Shown: positions 36,164 to 44,841 of the stretch, in pieces
How positions within the stretch are numbered: position 1 is the first letter of the stretch
Layout of the letters: each line of letters opens with the position of its first letter
Origin: Dyella silvatica
GTDB taxonomy: Bacteria > Pseudomonadota > Gammaproteobacteria > Xanthomonadales > Rhodanobacteraceae
Assembly (NCBI RefSeq): GCF_026283955.1
Contig: NZ_JAPDPE010000008.1
Coordinates: 1 to 64,000 of the forward strand
Length of the DNA stretch: 64,000 bases
Direction of reading: 5' to 3'
Position numbers and translations under genes: made by a program
Notes under the pieces: model-generated
Database searches by the model: none
What the model saw: the letters and a program-made list of their open reading frames with translations, nothing else
What the model was told of the DNA's origin: nothing

Positions 36164-36239
36164 GAAGGTGGTGGCCCAAGAGGTCACCGTTACATAGATC
36201 CGCCCCCGCCGGCATGAGCCTGGCGGGTAGCGGCGAAAA

Positions 36240-36839
36240 TCATCCTCTCGCTGCCATCGCGATGCCGGCGATGATTAAGAAAAACACCACCAACGACACG
36301 ATGCTGGTCACGAAGTAGCTCATTTTGCCGTCGAGGCGCCGTGATCTCAGATAGAGATAGATGGGCGCTCCGAAAGCCCCCAGGATAATGGCCCACCAGT
36401 AAGCATTGGACGGAGTGCGCCCAGTTTTCTTGATCGTTTCGCGGTCCCATACGGCGAGGCCGATATAAATCCCCATGCTTACGAAACTGGTGCCTGGGAG
36501 CAGGGTGAGCAAGGTGAGCCATAACGGTGCGGTCGCAATGACCCAGGCCGGCGTATCGCTGACGGGTCCGGTGATGACGTCCGCCGATGGCTGCATGGGT
36601 GACAGGATGGCTGCCGAGGTCGCGGCATAAGGATTATTCAGTGTTGACCCGCTTTCATTGGCAAATGGGGTGCTCTCTACGGCAGCCCAGTTCACCATGC
36701 CGTCGGTCCATACCAGGGTGCCGCGTCGAATAGTGCCTTGCTGGATTTTCTGGCGAATAACCTCTGCGCTGACGGGCCCTGCAGCTTGGGCTCCGTCTTG
36801 GTAATGCCATGCGCTTTCGGTTGCTCTGGTGCTGGACAT
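36240..36839 (-). CDS. GYF_2 (DUF4339) domain membrane protein
   Basis: 199 residues. The N-terminus is a GYF_2 module (AWHYQDGAQAAGPVSAEV, then GTLVWTDGMVNWAAV), followed by a disordered stretch and about three or four transmembrane helices (APLWLTLLTLLPGT, AYWWAIILGAFGAPIYLYL, VVFFLIIAGIAMAA). Proteins with this layout are common and mostly of unknown function; a role in recognising Pro-rich tails or in membrane stress is speculation. Start at 36839 after a GGGGGAAA sequence. It is transcribed in the same direction as the M23 peptidase upstream. Confidence 0.7.
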   Translation of the reverse strand: MSSTRATESAWHYQDGAQAAGPVSAEVIRQKIQQGTIRRGTLVWTDGMVNWAAVESTPFANESGSTLNNPYAATSAAILSPMQPSADVITGPVSDTPAWVIATAPLWLTLLTLLPGTSFVSMGIYIGLAVWDRETIKKTGRTPSNAYWWAIILGAFGAPIYLYLRSRRLDGKMSYFVTSIVSLVVFFLIIAGIAMAARG

Positions 36840-36880
36840 CCGTTTCCCCCTAGGGCTGATGGTGGCTTTGAAACTAAGGA

Positions 36881-37708
36881 TCAAGGCTGCGCTATGCCTG
36901 GCAGCAGTAGTGGGTCCAGGCGGGTGCCAAACCAGTTGAAGCCCCAGTGCACATGCGGTCCGGTAGCACGGCCGGTCATGCCGGCAAGTCCGATGATTTG
37001 GCCTTGTTGTACCCGCTGGCCCGATTTCACATCGATGCGCGACAGGTGTAAGAAGTTGGAACTCAGCCCAAACCCATGGTCGAGCAGTATCGTGCCGCCG
37101 GTGAGGTACTGCATAGGCTTGGCGAACGTGATGATGCCGGCGGCCGGTGCTTTTACTGGAGTGCCCTCAGGTACGGCGATATCCATGCCTGAATGCGGTG
37201 CCTTGGGCTCGCCGTTGACGATGCGCTGATTGCCGAAACGGCCGCTGATGCGGCCTTTTACCGGCCAGACAAAACCATTGAGAAAATCCTCGCGCTCATC
37301 GTCACGATTACGCGCCGCTGTTACTTCAGCTTGTTCGCGTTTGATCCGCTCGGCGACGCTGGGAGGGGGATTCACCGTTTGCGGCGGTACCCCATTGACG
37401 CGTTCAACCGGCCAATTACGCGGCGTAACGCGGATCAGCGCGTTTTCTTGGTGCCCATCTTGATAAATGAGGCTGATGTTGAGCGGGCCCTTTTCGTCCC
37501 GTCCTGCGCCGAACACCACCGTGCCATCGCGACCGACGTGAATCGCCTTGCCAGCGAGACTGGCCCGGGTCGCCAAAGGCAGGGTGGCGACGATCAAGCC
37601 ACCTTGCGAGACACTCTGCGGCAAGTTCGATAGGGCGGCGGCTGACACATGGTTGCTGATGGCAAGCGCAAACGTGGCCCCCAGCAAGGCCGGTAAGCAT
37701 AGTCTCAT
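36881..37708 (-). CDS. Secreted M23-family metallopeptidase
   Basis: Predicted peptidoglycan endopeptidase or amidase activator, 275 residues, with an N-terminal signal (MRLCLPALLGATFALAISNH). The C-terminal LytM domain has APHSGMDIAVPEGTPV (HxxxD) and GPHVHWGFNW (HxH), so all four zinc-site residues are present. An internal helical linker precedes the domain. Its start overlaps the stop of the dihydroorotase gene by four bases, so it is co-transcribed downstream of it. Confidence 0.87.
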   Translation of the reverse strand: MRLCLPALLGATFALAISNHVSAAALSNLPQSVSQGGLIVATLPLATRASLAGKAIHVGRDGTVVFGAGRDEKGPLNISLIYQDGHQENALIRVTPRNWPVERVNGVPPQTVNPPPSVAERIKREQAEVTAARNRDDEREDFLNGFVWPVKGRISGRFGNQRIVNGEPKAPHSGMDIAVPEGTPVKAPAAGIITFAKPMQYLTGGTILLDHGFGLSSNFLHLSRIDVKSGQRVQQGQIIGLAGMTGRATGPHVHWGFNWFGTRLDPLLLPGIAQP

Positions 37709-39042
37709 CGATCAAAGGCCAACCGCTGACCGCGCACTGAGCCATCGACCTTCGATCCATCCCATACCCGTTGGCCGTTGACGAAGGTGGCCGCAATGGA
37801 ACTGTTGAAAGTGACGCCCTCGAACGGCGACCAGCCGCAGGTCGACAAAACCTCTTCGCGGCTGACTGTGTGTGGCCGGTTGGGATCGACCAGCACCAGG
37901 TCGGCCGCATAGCCTTCGCGCAGATAGCCACGCTGATGGACATCGAACAGGGTTGCCGGCGCATGGCATACCGCCTCCACCACCCGCTCCAGGGTCAGCT
38001 TGCCTTCGAATACCCGTTGCAGCGCAGCCTGCAAGGCGAACTGCACCAGCGGTAACCCGGAGGGGGCTTTGTCGTAGAGCTGAGCTTTTTCTTCCAGCAA
38101 ATGCGGCGCGTGGTCGGTGGCCAGTACGTCGATGCGGCCTTCGGCTAGCGCCTGGGTAATGGCCTCGCGATCGGCGGCATTCTTGATCGCCGGATTGCAT
38201 TTGATGAGAAAGCCTAGCCGCTCATAGTCGGCGGCGTCGAAATGCAGGAAATGCACGCAGGTTTCCGCGGTGATTCGCTTGCCCTTGATAGGGCCGGGCT
38301 GAAATAGCGCCAACTCATCGGCCGTTGAGATATGCAGTACATGCAGGCGGCTGCCGTGCTTTTGCGCCAGGGCAATCGCCAGCCGAGTGGATTTAATGCA
38401 GGCCTCGCGCGAGCGGATTAATGGATGCTCTCGCGCAGGAATCTCGTCACCGTACTTTTCGCGCGCCTTGGCATGCAGGGCGTCGATCATCGGGGTGTCT
38501 TCACAGTGCGTGATGATCGGTACCGGGGCTTCGCGGAAGATGCCGTCGAGCACCTGCGGATTGTCGACCAGCATATTGCCGGTGGAGGCGCCCATGAATA
38601 CCTTTACGCCCGGCGCCGCCTTGGGGTCGAGAGTACGGATCGCTTCCAGGTTGTCGTTGCTGGCGCCGAGGTAGAAGGCGTAGTTCACCGCCGAGGTTTC
38701 GGCGGCCCGGGCGTATTTGGCCTCCAGCGAGTCCCGGTCCAGTGCCGGCGGCTTGGTATTGGGCATCTCCATGAAGCTGGTGATGCCGCCCGCTGCGCAG
38801 GCGCGGGACTCATGGGCGATATCGGCTTTATGGGTGAGCCCGGGTTCGCGAAAATGCACCTGATCGTCGATCATGCCAGGCAACAGCCACAAGCCGCTGG
38901 CATCGACGACCTGCTCGCCGGGGCGGGCATCCAGGTGACTGGCGATGGTTTCGATGCGGCCATGGCTGACCCGCAGGTCGGCATGAGTGCGCTGGCCTTC
39001 GTTGACCAGTTCAGCGTTCTTGATTAGCCAATTAGTGGACAT
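37705..39042 (-). CDS. pyrC: Dihydroorotase, class I
   Basis: Zinc enzyme cyclising N-carbamoyl-aspartate in pyrimidine synthesis, 445 residues. LPGMIDDQVHFREPGLTHK (HxH metal site), EMPNTKPPAL, GVKVFMGASTGN (region of the carboxylated Lys), THCEDTPMI, HVLHIST, and TDHAPHLLEEK are present. Dihydroorotase class I is related to hydantoinase and allantoinase, which cannot be fully excluded from sequence alone. The start at 39042 is chosen from the family N-terminus. A dispersed repeat lies 27 bases upstream. Confidence 0.88.
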   Translation of the reverse strand: MSTNWLIKNAELVNEGQRTHADLRVSHGRIETIASHLDARPGEQVVDASGLWLLPGMIDDQVHFREPGLTHKADIAHESRACAAGGITSFMEMPNTKPPALDRDSLEAKYARAAETSAVNYAFYLGASNDNLEAIRTLDPKAAPGVKVFMGASTGNMLVDNPQVLDGIFREAPVPIITHCEDTPMIDALHAKAREKYGDEIPAREHPLIRSREACIKSTRLAIALAQKHGSRLHVLHISTADELALFQPGPIKGKRITAETCVHFLHFDAADYERLGFLIKCNPAIKNAADREAITQALAEGRIDVLATDHAPHLLEEKAQLYDKAPSGLPLVQFALQAALQRVFEGKLTLERVVEAVCHAPATLFDVHQRGYLREGYAADLVLVDPNRPHTVSREEVLSTCGWSPFEGVTFNSSIAATFVNGQRVWDGSKVDGSVRGQRLAFDR

Positions 39043-39068
39043 GAGGTTCTCCGTGGGGGCGGCATCTA

Positions 39069-39336
39069 AGAGCCTGTTCGAGATCTCCGAGTGGCCCGCG
39101 CCGAAAACCATTTGCTCGCAGGACAAGGAAGAACGAAAGAGTGTACGTCGGTACGCGACTGAATGATGACGCGGTCGTGCGGGCAAACAGCTCAGGCCCC
39201 AAGGCTTGAGTCGCTATGGCCGCCATGTGCCAGCGCGCGGCTTGACCTGACGGCCAGTCAGGCGCTGCGCCACGCACTACCACCTGGCAGCCATAGCGGC
39301 TCAACGCGGGCTACTCGGAGATTTCGAGCAGGCTCT
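39069..39336. repeat. Dispersed palindromic element with 24-bp terminal inverted repeats (long copy)
   Basis: Left end 39069-39092 and right end 39313-39336 are inverted repeats matching at 22 of 24 positions (AGAGCCTGTTCGAGATCTCC on the left). The first half, reverse-complemented, matches the whole element at 18380-18506; the second half contains another inverted repeat, GAGTCGCTATGGC with GCCATAGCGGCTC. No transposase. It looks like a miniature inverted-repeat element or a REP-like family. Its right end forms the last codons of yidD. Confidence 0.87.
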
Positions 39337-39558
39337 AAAGGTAAATTGCTCGGGGACAGGGTCTTCGCCGCCCGTACATAAGGGCTGACAACGCAATAAT
39401 CGCCAACCAGTCAGCAGACTGCCACGAAGCGGACCAAAGCGCGCAACCGCAATCCGTGCATAATCCGAGCAGCTGGGGTGGAAGCGGCAGCGCTGCCCCA
39501 GCAACGGGCTGAGCCAGCGCTTATAGAAACCAAGCAGTAAAAGTATGAGTCGGGTCAA
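39301..39558 (-). CDS. yidD: Membrane protein insertion efficiency factor YidD
   Basis: 85-residue peripheral membrane protein assisting Yid[37 protein letters not shown] and [19 protein letters not shown] are the family motifs, including the three conserved Cys. The family usually ends soon after DPVP; here the tail continues with about eleven residues encoded inside the repeat element at 39069-39336, which also supplies the stop codon. It is not beside rpmH, rnpA or yidC. Confidence 0.9.
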   Translation of the reverse strand: MTRLILLLLGFYKRWLSPLLGQRCRFHPSCSDYARIAVARFGPLRGSLLTGWRLLRCQPLCTGGEDPVPEQFTFRACSKSPSSPR

Positions 39559-39697
39559 AACGTTTCACGCTGCCAGGACAGTTTGCGGCTTACCGGGATA
39601 AGCTCCATTAGTGCTGCAGTATTCCAGAAGCATGGTTGCTGGTGTAAGGCACATGAGCTATAACACCGGGCCGCCACGGCCAAAACGGTGAAGGGAT

Positions 39698-40873
39698 ATG
39701 GCGAAAACGACGCGTAGTTCGGCAGCTGTCAAGGCGCAGAAAGGGAAGTCTGCGAGCAAGGCGAATGATGTCAAAGCCCACAAATCAAAAGCTGCTGTTA
39801 AGGGCGGGGCTGCCAAGGGTGGGCAGACAGTGAAGCGTGCAGTGGCAAAACCAGCTGCCAAGGCGGCACCTGCCAAGACGGCAAAGAAAGCGGTGGCCAA
39901 GAAAGCCGTTGCGCCGGTCAAGAGCACGGCAGCGAAAAAGCCGGTTGTTAAGAAAGCAGTGACGAGCGGCACCAAGCAGTCCGCGGCCGTCAAGCCTGCA
40001 GCGACCAAGAAAGTGGCGGCCAAGCCGCAGCCGAAGAAGACCGCGCCGAGCAAGACGCCCGTCGCCAAGAAACCCGATGCCAAGAAGGCGCCCGTGAAAA
40101 AAGTCGTCAAGCCCGTCGTATCCAAGACCGTAGCGCCGGTTAAGCCGCCCAGCCAGCCGGCTGCCAAAGCGCCGATCGCCAAGCCAGTAGCCAGCCCGGT
40201 AGCCAAACAAGTAGTGCCAGCGGCCAGCAAACCGGCCACAATAGCCAAACCTATACCCCAGCAGCCCGCCGCCGCGCCTCTCAAAGGCAAGGTTGCGAGT
40301 GCAGTCGCCGTGGCGACTCCGCGGGTGGCCTCTGCCACCGCGCGCCACACCATCCACAAAAAACAGAAGACCCCGCAGTCCTCGATGAATAGTTCCGCAG
40401 CGCTCGACAACGGCATTACCAAAGACGATGGGCGTTATGCCCTGCCATCCACCACCCAGATTACTCTGCCGAAGGGCTATCACCCCTCGAACGACAAGGA
40501 CGAGGAGTACATGAGTCCTCGTCAGCTGGCTTACTTCCGCAACAAGCTGCGCGATTGGCGCAATCAGCTTGTGGAAGAGTCACGGCAGACGATGGAGAAC
40601 TTGCGCGATGAAGTGCGCGATGTCGGCGACGAAGCCGAGCGAGCCACTCGGGAAACCGAGAACTCTCTCGAGCTGCGTACCCGCGATCGCTATCGCAAAC
40701 TGATCTCCAAGATTGACAAAGCCTTGCGCCGGATCGAAGAAGGGCGTTATGGCTATTGCGAAGAAACCGACGAGGAAATCGGCGTGGAGCGCTTAGATGC
40801 GCGCCCCATCGCCACCTTGTCGCTCGATGCGCAGGAGCGCTACGAGCATAAGCGTAAACAAATGGGCGACTGA
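39698..40873 (+). CDS. dksA: DksA-like RNA polymerase factor with a histone-H1-like N-terminal extension
   Basis: 391 residues in two parts. Residues 1 to about 235 are a Lys/Ala/Pro-rich disordered tail of AKK and KKA repeats, like histone H1 or AlgP. From about 265 on is a DksA coiled-coil protein (SPRQLAYFRNKLRDWRNQLV, SLELRTRDRYRKLISKIDKAL, RIEEGRYGYCEETDEEIG, RLDARPIATLSLDAQERY). The coiled-coil tip reads GDEAERATRETE, keeping one of the two acidic tip residues as Asp and the other as Glu. Only one Cys (C354) remains of the four zinc ligands, so the zinc finger is probably absent. It would bind the RNA polymerase secondary channel and possibly DNA through the tail. Confidence 0.9.
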   Translation: MAKTTRSSAAVKAQKGKSASKANDVKAHKSKAAVKGGAAKGGQTVKRAVAKPAAKAAPAKTAKKAVAKKAVAPVKSTAAKKPVVKKAVTSGTKQSAAVKPAATKKVAAKPQPKKTAPSKTPVAKKPDAKKAPVKKVVKPVVSKTVAPVKPPSQPAAKAPIAKPVASPVAKQVVPAASKPATIAKPIPQQPAAAPLKGKVASAVAVATPRVASATARHTIHKKQKTPQSSMNSSAALDNGITKDDGRYALPSTTQITLPKGYHPSNDKDEEYMSPRQLAYFRNKLRDWRNQLVEESRQTMENLRDEVRDVGDEAERATRETENSLELRTRDRYRKLISKIDKALRRIEEGRYGYCEETDEEIGVERLDARPIATLSLDAQERYEHKRKQMGD

Positions 40874-40897
40874 TCCCGCCTGTTGCTGCTACCAGAC

Positions 40898-40925
40898 AAA
40901 ACCCCGCCTGGTGCGGGGTTTTGTT
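40898..40925 (+). terminator. Intrinsic terminator after dksA
   Basis: Stem AAACCCCGC/GCGGGGTTT with a short loop and TTGTTTT tail; also faces the convergent sufE. Confidence 0.85.
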
Positions 40926-40947
40926 TTAGCTGGGTTTGCGGCGGCAT

Positions 40948-41382
40948 TTACCTGGATGCTTGCGCCGCGTAGGCCTTCAACTTGGCCAGCATGGCGGCGA
41001 GTCCGTTGGCACGGGTTGGCGAAAGGTGCTTGGCCAGGCCAATCGCCTCGATGAAGCGCGGTTCGGTCGCAAGAATCTCCGCGGCCGAGCGATCCGAATA
41101 GACGCGCAATACCAAGGCAATCAGGCCCGAGACGATGGCGGAGTCGCTGGCTGCGATGAAGTGCAGCTTCGCGGCGTCATCCCCGCACGGCACCAGCCAC
41201 ACCATCGACTGGCAGCCATGCACGCGGTGTTCTTCGGTCTTCAGTGCTTCAGGGAAGGCGGGCAATTTCTTGCCCAGGTCGATCAGGTACTGGTAGCGCT
41301 CGGTCCAATCGCCGAAAAAGGCGAATTCTTCGATGATGTCTTCCTGAGCCTGCTCAGTGCTTAGTGGGGCGGTAGCGTTCAT
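40948..41382 (-). CDS. sufE: SufE-family sulfur acceptor
   Basis: Sulfur-transfer partner of a cysteine desulfurase in Fe-S cluster assembly, 144 residues. The acceptor cysteine is C57 in RVHGCQSMVWL, and the fold signature EDIIEEFAFFGDWTERYQYLIDLG is clear. CsdE and SufE are not separable here. It lies 30 bases from cysS on the same strand but with a terminator-like gap and no suf operon in reach. Confidence 0.9.
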   Translation of the reverse strand: MNATAPLSTEQAQEDIIEEFAFFGDWTERYQYLIDLGKKLPAFPEALKTEEHRVHGCQSMVWLVPCGDDAAKLHFIAASDSAIVSGLIALVLRVYSDRSAAEILATEPRFIEAIGLAKHLSPTRANGLAAMLAKLKAYAAQASR

Positions 41383-41412
41383 GTACGGATTATCGCGCGT
41401 TTTGCCGGCATA

Positions 41413-42795
41413 TCAGCTTTTCAGCACGCTCCAGCGTGTGCCCTGCGCGCCATCTTCGATAACAATGCCCAGGGCGCTAAGCTCATCGCGGATTTCATCC
41501 GCGCGCTTGAAGTCGCGCGTGGCGCGGGCATGGCGGCGTTGATCCAGCAAGGCCTCAATGCGCGCCTCGTCAATGTCGATGGCGCCGGTTTGTTTAAACC
41601 ATGCCTCAGGATCTTGCTGTAACAGGCCGAGCAAGGCGCCGGCGCCAAGCAGCATGGCTTTGGCTTCACGCTGGGCTTGTGCATCGCCAGCCTGGCGGGC
41701 GGCGTCGGCCAATTGCGAGAGCTCGGCGAGCGCCTGCGGGGTGTTGAGGTCGTCGCAGAGCGCTGCCTCGGTGCGGCCGGGCACCGGCAGCGGATGTTCC
41801 ACCTCGATCTCGGCCAAGTCACGCAGTACGCGATACCAGCCATCCAGTGTGCTGGTCGCCTGGGTGATGGCGGCATCTGACCAGTCCAGCGGCTGGCGGT
41901 AATGTCCGCGCAGCAAGACCAGGCGTAGCGATTCGGCAGGATGCTGCTTGAGTAGCTCCTGAATCAACAGCACATTGCCCAGCGATTTGGACATCTTGCG
42001 GCCGTCGAAGGTCAGCATGCCGTTGTGCATCCACCAGCGTGCGAAGGTTTTGCCACCGTGAGCGCAGGTGGATTGGGCAATCTCGTTTTCGTGATGTGGG
42101 AACAGCAGGTCGACGCCACCGGCGTGGATATCGATGGTCTCGCCCAATTGCGCCGAGCACATGGCTGAGCATTCGATGTGCCAGCCTGGCCGGCCACGGC
42201 CCCAGGGGCTGTCCCAGCCGGGCAGGTCAGGCGTGGATGGCTTCCACAACACGAAGTCGCCGGGGTTGTTCTTGTAGGGGGCGACTTCCACCCGGGCGCC
42301 GGCGATCAACTCCTCGGTATCGCGGCCCGAGAGCGCGCCATAGGCCGGAAAGGAATCCACCTGAAACAGCACATGGCCTTGGGCAGCGTAGGCATGCCCC
42401 TTGGCGATCAGCGCTTCGTTCATCGCGATGATCTCGTCGATATGCGCCGTGGCATGGGGTTCGAGATCGGGCGGGGCGACGCCAAGGCCGGCCATGTCCG
42501 CGTGGTAGGCCTTGGTATAGCGGTCGGTGATGGTGCTGATCGGCACGCCTTCTTGCTTGGCCGCGGCGTTGATCTTGTCTTCCACGTCGGTGATGTTGCG
42601 GGCGTAGATCACCTGCGGGTAATGCCGGCGCAGCAGCCGGGCCAACACGTCAAAAACCACCGGGCCGCGCGCGTTGCCGATATGTACGTAGTTATAGACC
42701 GTGGGCCCGCAGACATACATGGTCACTCGTTGCGGATCGAGCGGGGTAAAGACCTCGGTACGGCGTGTCAGGCTGTTGTAGAGCGAAATCGGCAT
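41413..42795 (-). CDS. cysS: Cysteinyl-tRNA synthetase
   Basis: Class I synthetase for tRNA-Cys, 460 residues. [18 protein letters not shown] (HIGN and the zinc Cys), [20 protein letters not shown] and [12 protein letters not shown] (zinc ligands), and the KMSKS motif in [11 protein letters not shown] are all there. Start at 42795 ([12 protein letters not shown]), 22 residues inside the longest open frame. Confidence 0.97.
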   Translation of the reverse strand: MPISLYNSLTRRTEVFTPLDPQRVTMYVCGPTVYNYVHIGNARGPVVFDVLARLLRRHYPQVIYARNITDVEDKINAAAKQEGVPISTITDRYTKAYHADMAGLGVAPPDLEPHATAHIDEIIAMNEALIAKGHAYAAQGHVLFQVDSFPAYGALSGRDTEELIAGARVEVAPYKNNPGDFVLWKPSTPDLPGWDSPWGRGRPGWHIECSAMCSAQLGETIDIHAGGVDLLFPHHENEIAQSTCAHGGKTFARWWMHNGMLTFDGRKMSKSLGNVLLIQELLKQHPAESLRLVLLRGHYRQPLDWSDAAITQATSTLDGWYRVLRDLAEIEVEHPLPVPGRTEAALCDDLNTPQALAELSQLADAARQAGDAQAQREAKAMLLGAGALLGLLQQDPEAWFKQTGAIDIDEARIEALLDQRRHARATRDFKRADEIRDELSALGIVIEDGAQGTRWSVLKS

Positions 42796-42975
42796 CGATG
42801 GAAAATCCGCGGCAGAGATAAGGCCGGAGGGTGAGCACGGGCCAGCCTGGCATCTTAACAAGATGTAAGTATTGTCACAGGGTTACGGGCATTCTAAGCC
42901 TCGATTCAGTGTCAATTTGTTGGAATCACTCATGGCGCTGAAAAGCGTGATGCATGCCCCCGATCGGAGGTCGTA

Positions 42976-43512
42976 ATGACCAAGCTGTTTTTCCCCGCGC
43001 TGATACTGGCCCTGACGACCGTCAGCAGCGCGTTCGCGCAGGATGCGCGCTATTCGAACGTCGACAGTAATGCCCACTATGGTTGGGCCGACGTGCTGCG
43101 CGTGGACCCCATCTATGGCGTGGCACGCACCGAGGTGCCGCGGCAGGAGTGCTACGACCAGCAAGTTGTGCACAGCGACTCGGGCAGTGGCAGCACGGCA
43201 GGCACCATCCTGGGTGCCGTGGTGGGCGGTGTCTTAGGCAGCACGGTGGGTAGGGGCGGTGGTCGCACGGCGGCCACGGTGGCTGGCGCAGTAGTGGGTG
43301 GCGCCGTCGGCAATAGCGCTACCCGCACGGGCGGCGGCGAATACGAAAGCACCGAAACCCGGTGCCGGCAGGTCAGCTCGGTCAGCGAGCAGCGCCGAAT
43401 CATGGGTTATGACGTGGAATATCGCTATCACGGCGAGGTCTATGTTTCGCGGCTCAACTACGATCCCGGCGAGCGGCTGCGGGTCAGAGTCAGCGTAGGC
43501 CCTGCCGATTGA
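42976..43512 (+). CDS. Glycine-zipper 2TM-domain envelope protein
   Basis: 178-residue exported protein with a Sec signal (LFFPALILALTTVSSAFA, cleaved before QDARY). Residues 75-115 form the 17-kDa surface-antigen type glycine zipper (GTILGAVVGGVLGSTVG, then TVAGAVVGGAVGN). Two Cys in the mature part (QECYDQ, TRCRQV) may pair. Proteins of this family sit in the envelope and associate with the outer membrane; the role is unknown. Confidence 0.8.
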   Translation: MTKLFFPALILALTTVSSAFAQDARYSNVDSNAHYGWADVLRVDPIYGVARTEVPRQECYDQQVVHSDSGSGSTAGTILGAVVGGVLGSTVGRGGGRTAATVAGAVVGGAVGNSATRTGGGEYESTETRCRQVSSVSEQRRIMGYDVEYRYHGEVYVSRLNYDPGERLRVRVSVGPAD

Positions 43513-43518
43513 TCATCT

Positions 43519-43541
43519 CCGCCGCCTTCGGGCGGCGGTTT
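43519..43541 (+). terminator. Hairpin with UUCG tetraloop after the glycine-zipper gene
   Basis: Perfect stem CCGCCGCC/GGCGGCGG closed by TTCG, but only a short T-run follows, so its strength as a terminator is uncertain. Confidence 0.6.
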
Positions 43542-43573
43542 GCTATGGGCGGTTTGGCCCCCGCCGCCCGCAG

Positions 43574-43602
43574 TTGCACGGCAACCAAAATCCCGTCATG
43601 AT
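43574..43602 (+). promoter_or_regulatory. Probable promoter of the argF' operon leader
   Basis: TTGCAC (43574-43579) and CATGAT (43597-43602) separated by 17 bp. The predicted start of transcription near 43609 lies just ahead of the leader peptide ORF. Confidence 0.5.
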
Positions 43603-43608
43603 GCGCGC

Positions 43609-43791
43609 TTACTTGCCCGGAATTCTCATGTCCGCAGCCGTCTATACCGCTACTGTGCTTACCAGCGCCCGCATGGCCGCAGGTATGACGTCGCGTGCTC
43701 GCCGACCGCTGGTCCGACATCTGGCCGGGTAGGCTGTCGCGCACGTTTCATGTGAATCGACTAAAAACCCGGCCTTGTGCCGGGTTTTTTT
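43609..43791 (+). promoter_or_regulatory. Candidate arginine attenuator (leader peptide, antiterminator, terminator)
   Basis: Intrinsic terminator at 43763-43791: 11-bp stem AAAAACCCGGC/GCCGGGTTTTT and T-run, ending 22 bases before argF'. The segment GGCCGGGT at 43723-43730, covering the last codons of the leader ORF and the first base of its stop, is perfectly complementary over 8 bp to ACCCGGCC at 43767-43774 in the left terminator arm, so the two structures exclude each other. A third segment, CTTGCCCGG (43612-43620), can pair with 43725-43733 and compete. Arg codons lie just upstream of the antiterminator segment, where a stalled ribosome would leave it free. Confidence 0.6.
43628..43732 (+). 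CDS. Arg-rich leader peptide of the arginine operon (candidate)
   Basis: 34-codon ORF from ATG at 43628 to TAG at 43730-43732, with Arg at codons 15, 23, 25, 26 and 30 (sequence end TSRARRPLVRHLAG). Four of the eight codons 23-30 are Arg, using CGT, CGC and CGA. The ribosome-binding site is weak (CGGAA about six bases upstream). Its stop lies in the antiterminator segment, as in the classical Trp, His and Leu leaders. Too short to trust on its own; the support comes from the overlapping RNA elements. Confidence 0.6.
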   Translation: MSAAVYTATVLTSARMAAGMTSRARRPLVRHLAG

Positions 43792-43812
43792 GTTTACGGA
43801 TTTGGAGCAGTT

Positions 43813-44820
43813 ATGACTCTTCGCCATTTTCTAACCACGCAGGACTACAGCCGCACCGAGATCGAGGCGCTGCTGGAGCAGGCTGCTGCGTTCAAACGCT
43901 CGCCACGCGGCCAACAACTGGCGGGCAAGTCGATTGCGCTGTTGTTCTTCAATCCATCGATGCGTACGCGCACCAGTTTCGAGCTGGGCGCCTTCCACCT
44001 GGGCGGCCATGCCATCGTCTTGGCGCCGGGCAAGGATGCATGGCCGATCGAGTTCGAGGTCGGCAGCGTGATGGATGGCGATACCGAAGAGCATATCGCC
44101 GAGGTAGCGCGAGTGCTGTCGCGCTATGTGGATTTGATCGCGGTACGCGCATTCCCGAAGTTTCAGGATTGGGCGGTCGACCGCCAGGACAAAGTCATCA
44201 AGGCGTTCGCGCAGTACGCCACGGTGCCGGTCATCAACATGGAAACGATCACTCATCCTTGCCAGGAATTGGCTCACGCCCTGGCGATGAAGGAGCATCT
44301 GGGCAAGCTGCAAAACCGCAAGTACGTGCTTACCTGGACTTACCATCCCAAACCCTTGAACACCGCGGTGGCCAATTCCGCCTTGTTGATCGCGACCAAG
44401 CTGGGCATGGACGTCACCTTGCTTTGCCCAACGCCGGATTACGTGCTGGACGAACGCTACATGGCTTATGGCTGCCAGAACGCCAAAGACAACGGCGGTT
44501 CGCTCAAGGTCAGTCACAACATCGAAGACGCCTATAGCGGCGCCGAGGTGGTCTATGCGAAGAGCTGGGGTGCGCTGCCGTTCTTCGGTCGTTGGGAGCA
44601 GGAGAAGCCGATCCGCGAAGCGCATAAGCACTTCATCGTGGACGAAGCGAAGATGGCGCTGACCAACCAAGGGCTATTCAGTCATTGCTTGCCGTTGCGC
44701 AGGAACATCAAGGCGACCGACGCGGTGATGGATTCGCCTGCCTGCATCGCTATCGATGAAGCCGAGAACCGCCTGCATGTGCAGAAGGCGGTCATGGCTT
44801 CGCTGATGGCTGGTCGCTAA
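43813..44820 (+). CDS. argF': N-acetylornithine carbamoyltransferase
   Basis: Carbamoyl transfer to N-acetylornithine giving N-acetylcitrulline, the Xanthomonas-type variant of arginine synthesis; 335 residues. FFNPSMRTRTSFELGAFHLGG is the carbamoyl-phosphate loop, abbreviated here to SMRTRTS; GKDAWPIEFEVGSVMDG and the HCLPLRRNIKATD segment are typical of the acetylated-substrate enzyme rather than of ornithine carbamoyltransferase. GGAG lies ahead of the ATG at 43813; an in-frame start at 43777 would fall inside the terminator hairpin. Confidence 0.93.
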   Translation: MTLRHFLTTQDYSRTEIEALLEQAAAFKRSPRGQQLAGKSIALLFFNPSMRTRTSFELGAFHLGGHAIVLAPGKDAWPIEFEVGSVMDGDTEEHIAEVARVLSRYVDLIAVRAFPKFQDWAVDRQDKVIKAFAQYATVPVINMETITHPCQELAHALAMKEHLGKLQNRKYVLTWTYHPKPLNTAVANSALLIATKLGMDVTLLCPTPDYVLDERYMAYGCQNAKDNGGSLKVSHNIEDAYSGAEVVYAKSWGALPFFGRWEQEKPIREAHKHFIVDEAKMALTNQGLFSHCLPLRRNIKATDAVMDSPACIAIDEAENRLHVQKAVMASLMAGR

Positions 44821-44841
44821 GCCCGGCTGCCGAGAAATCAC

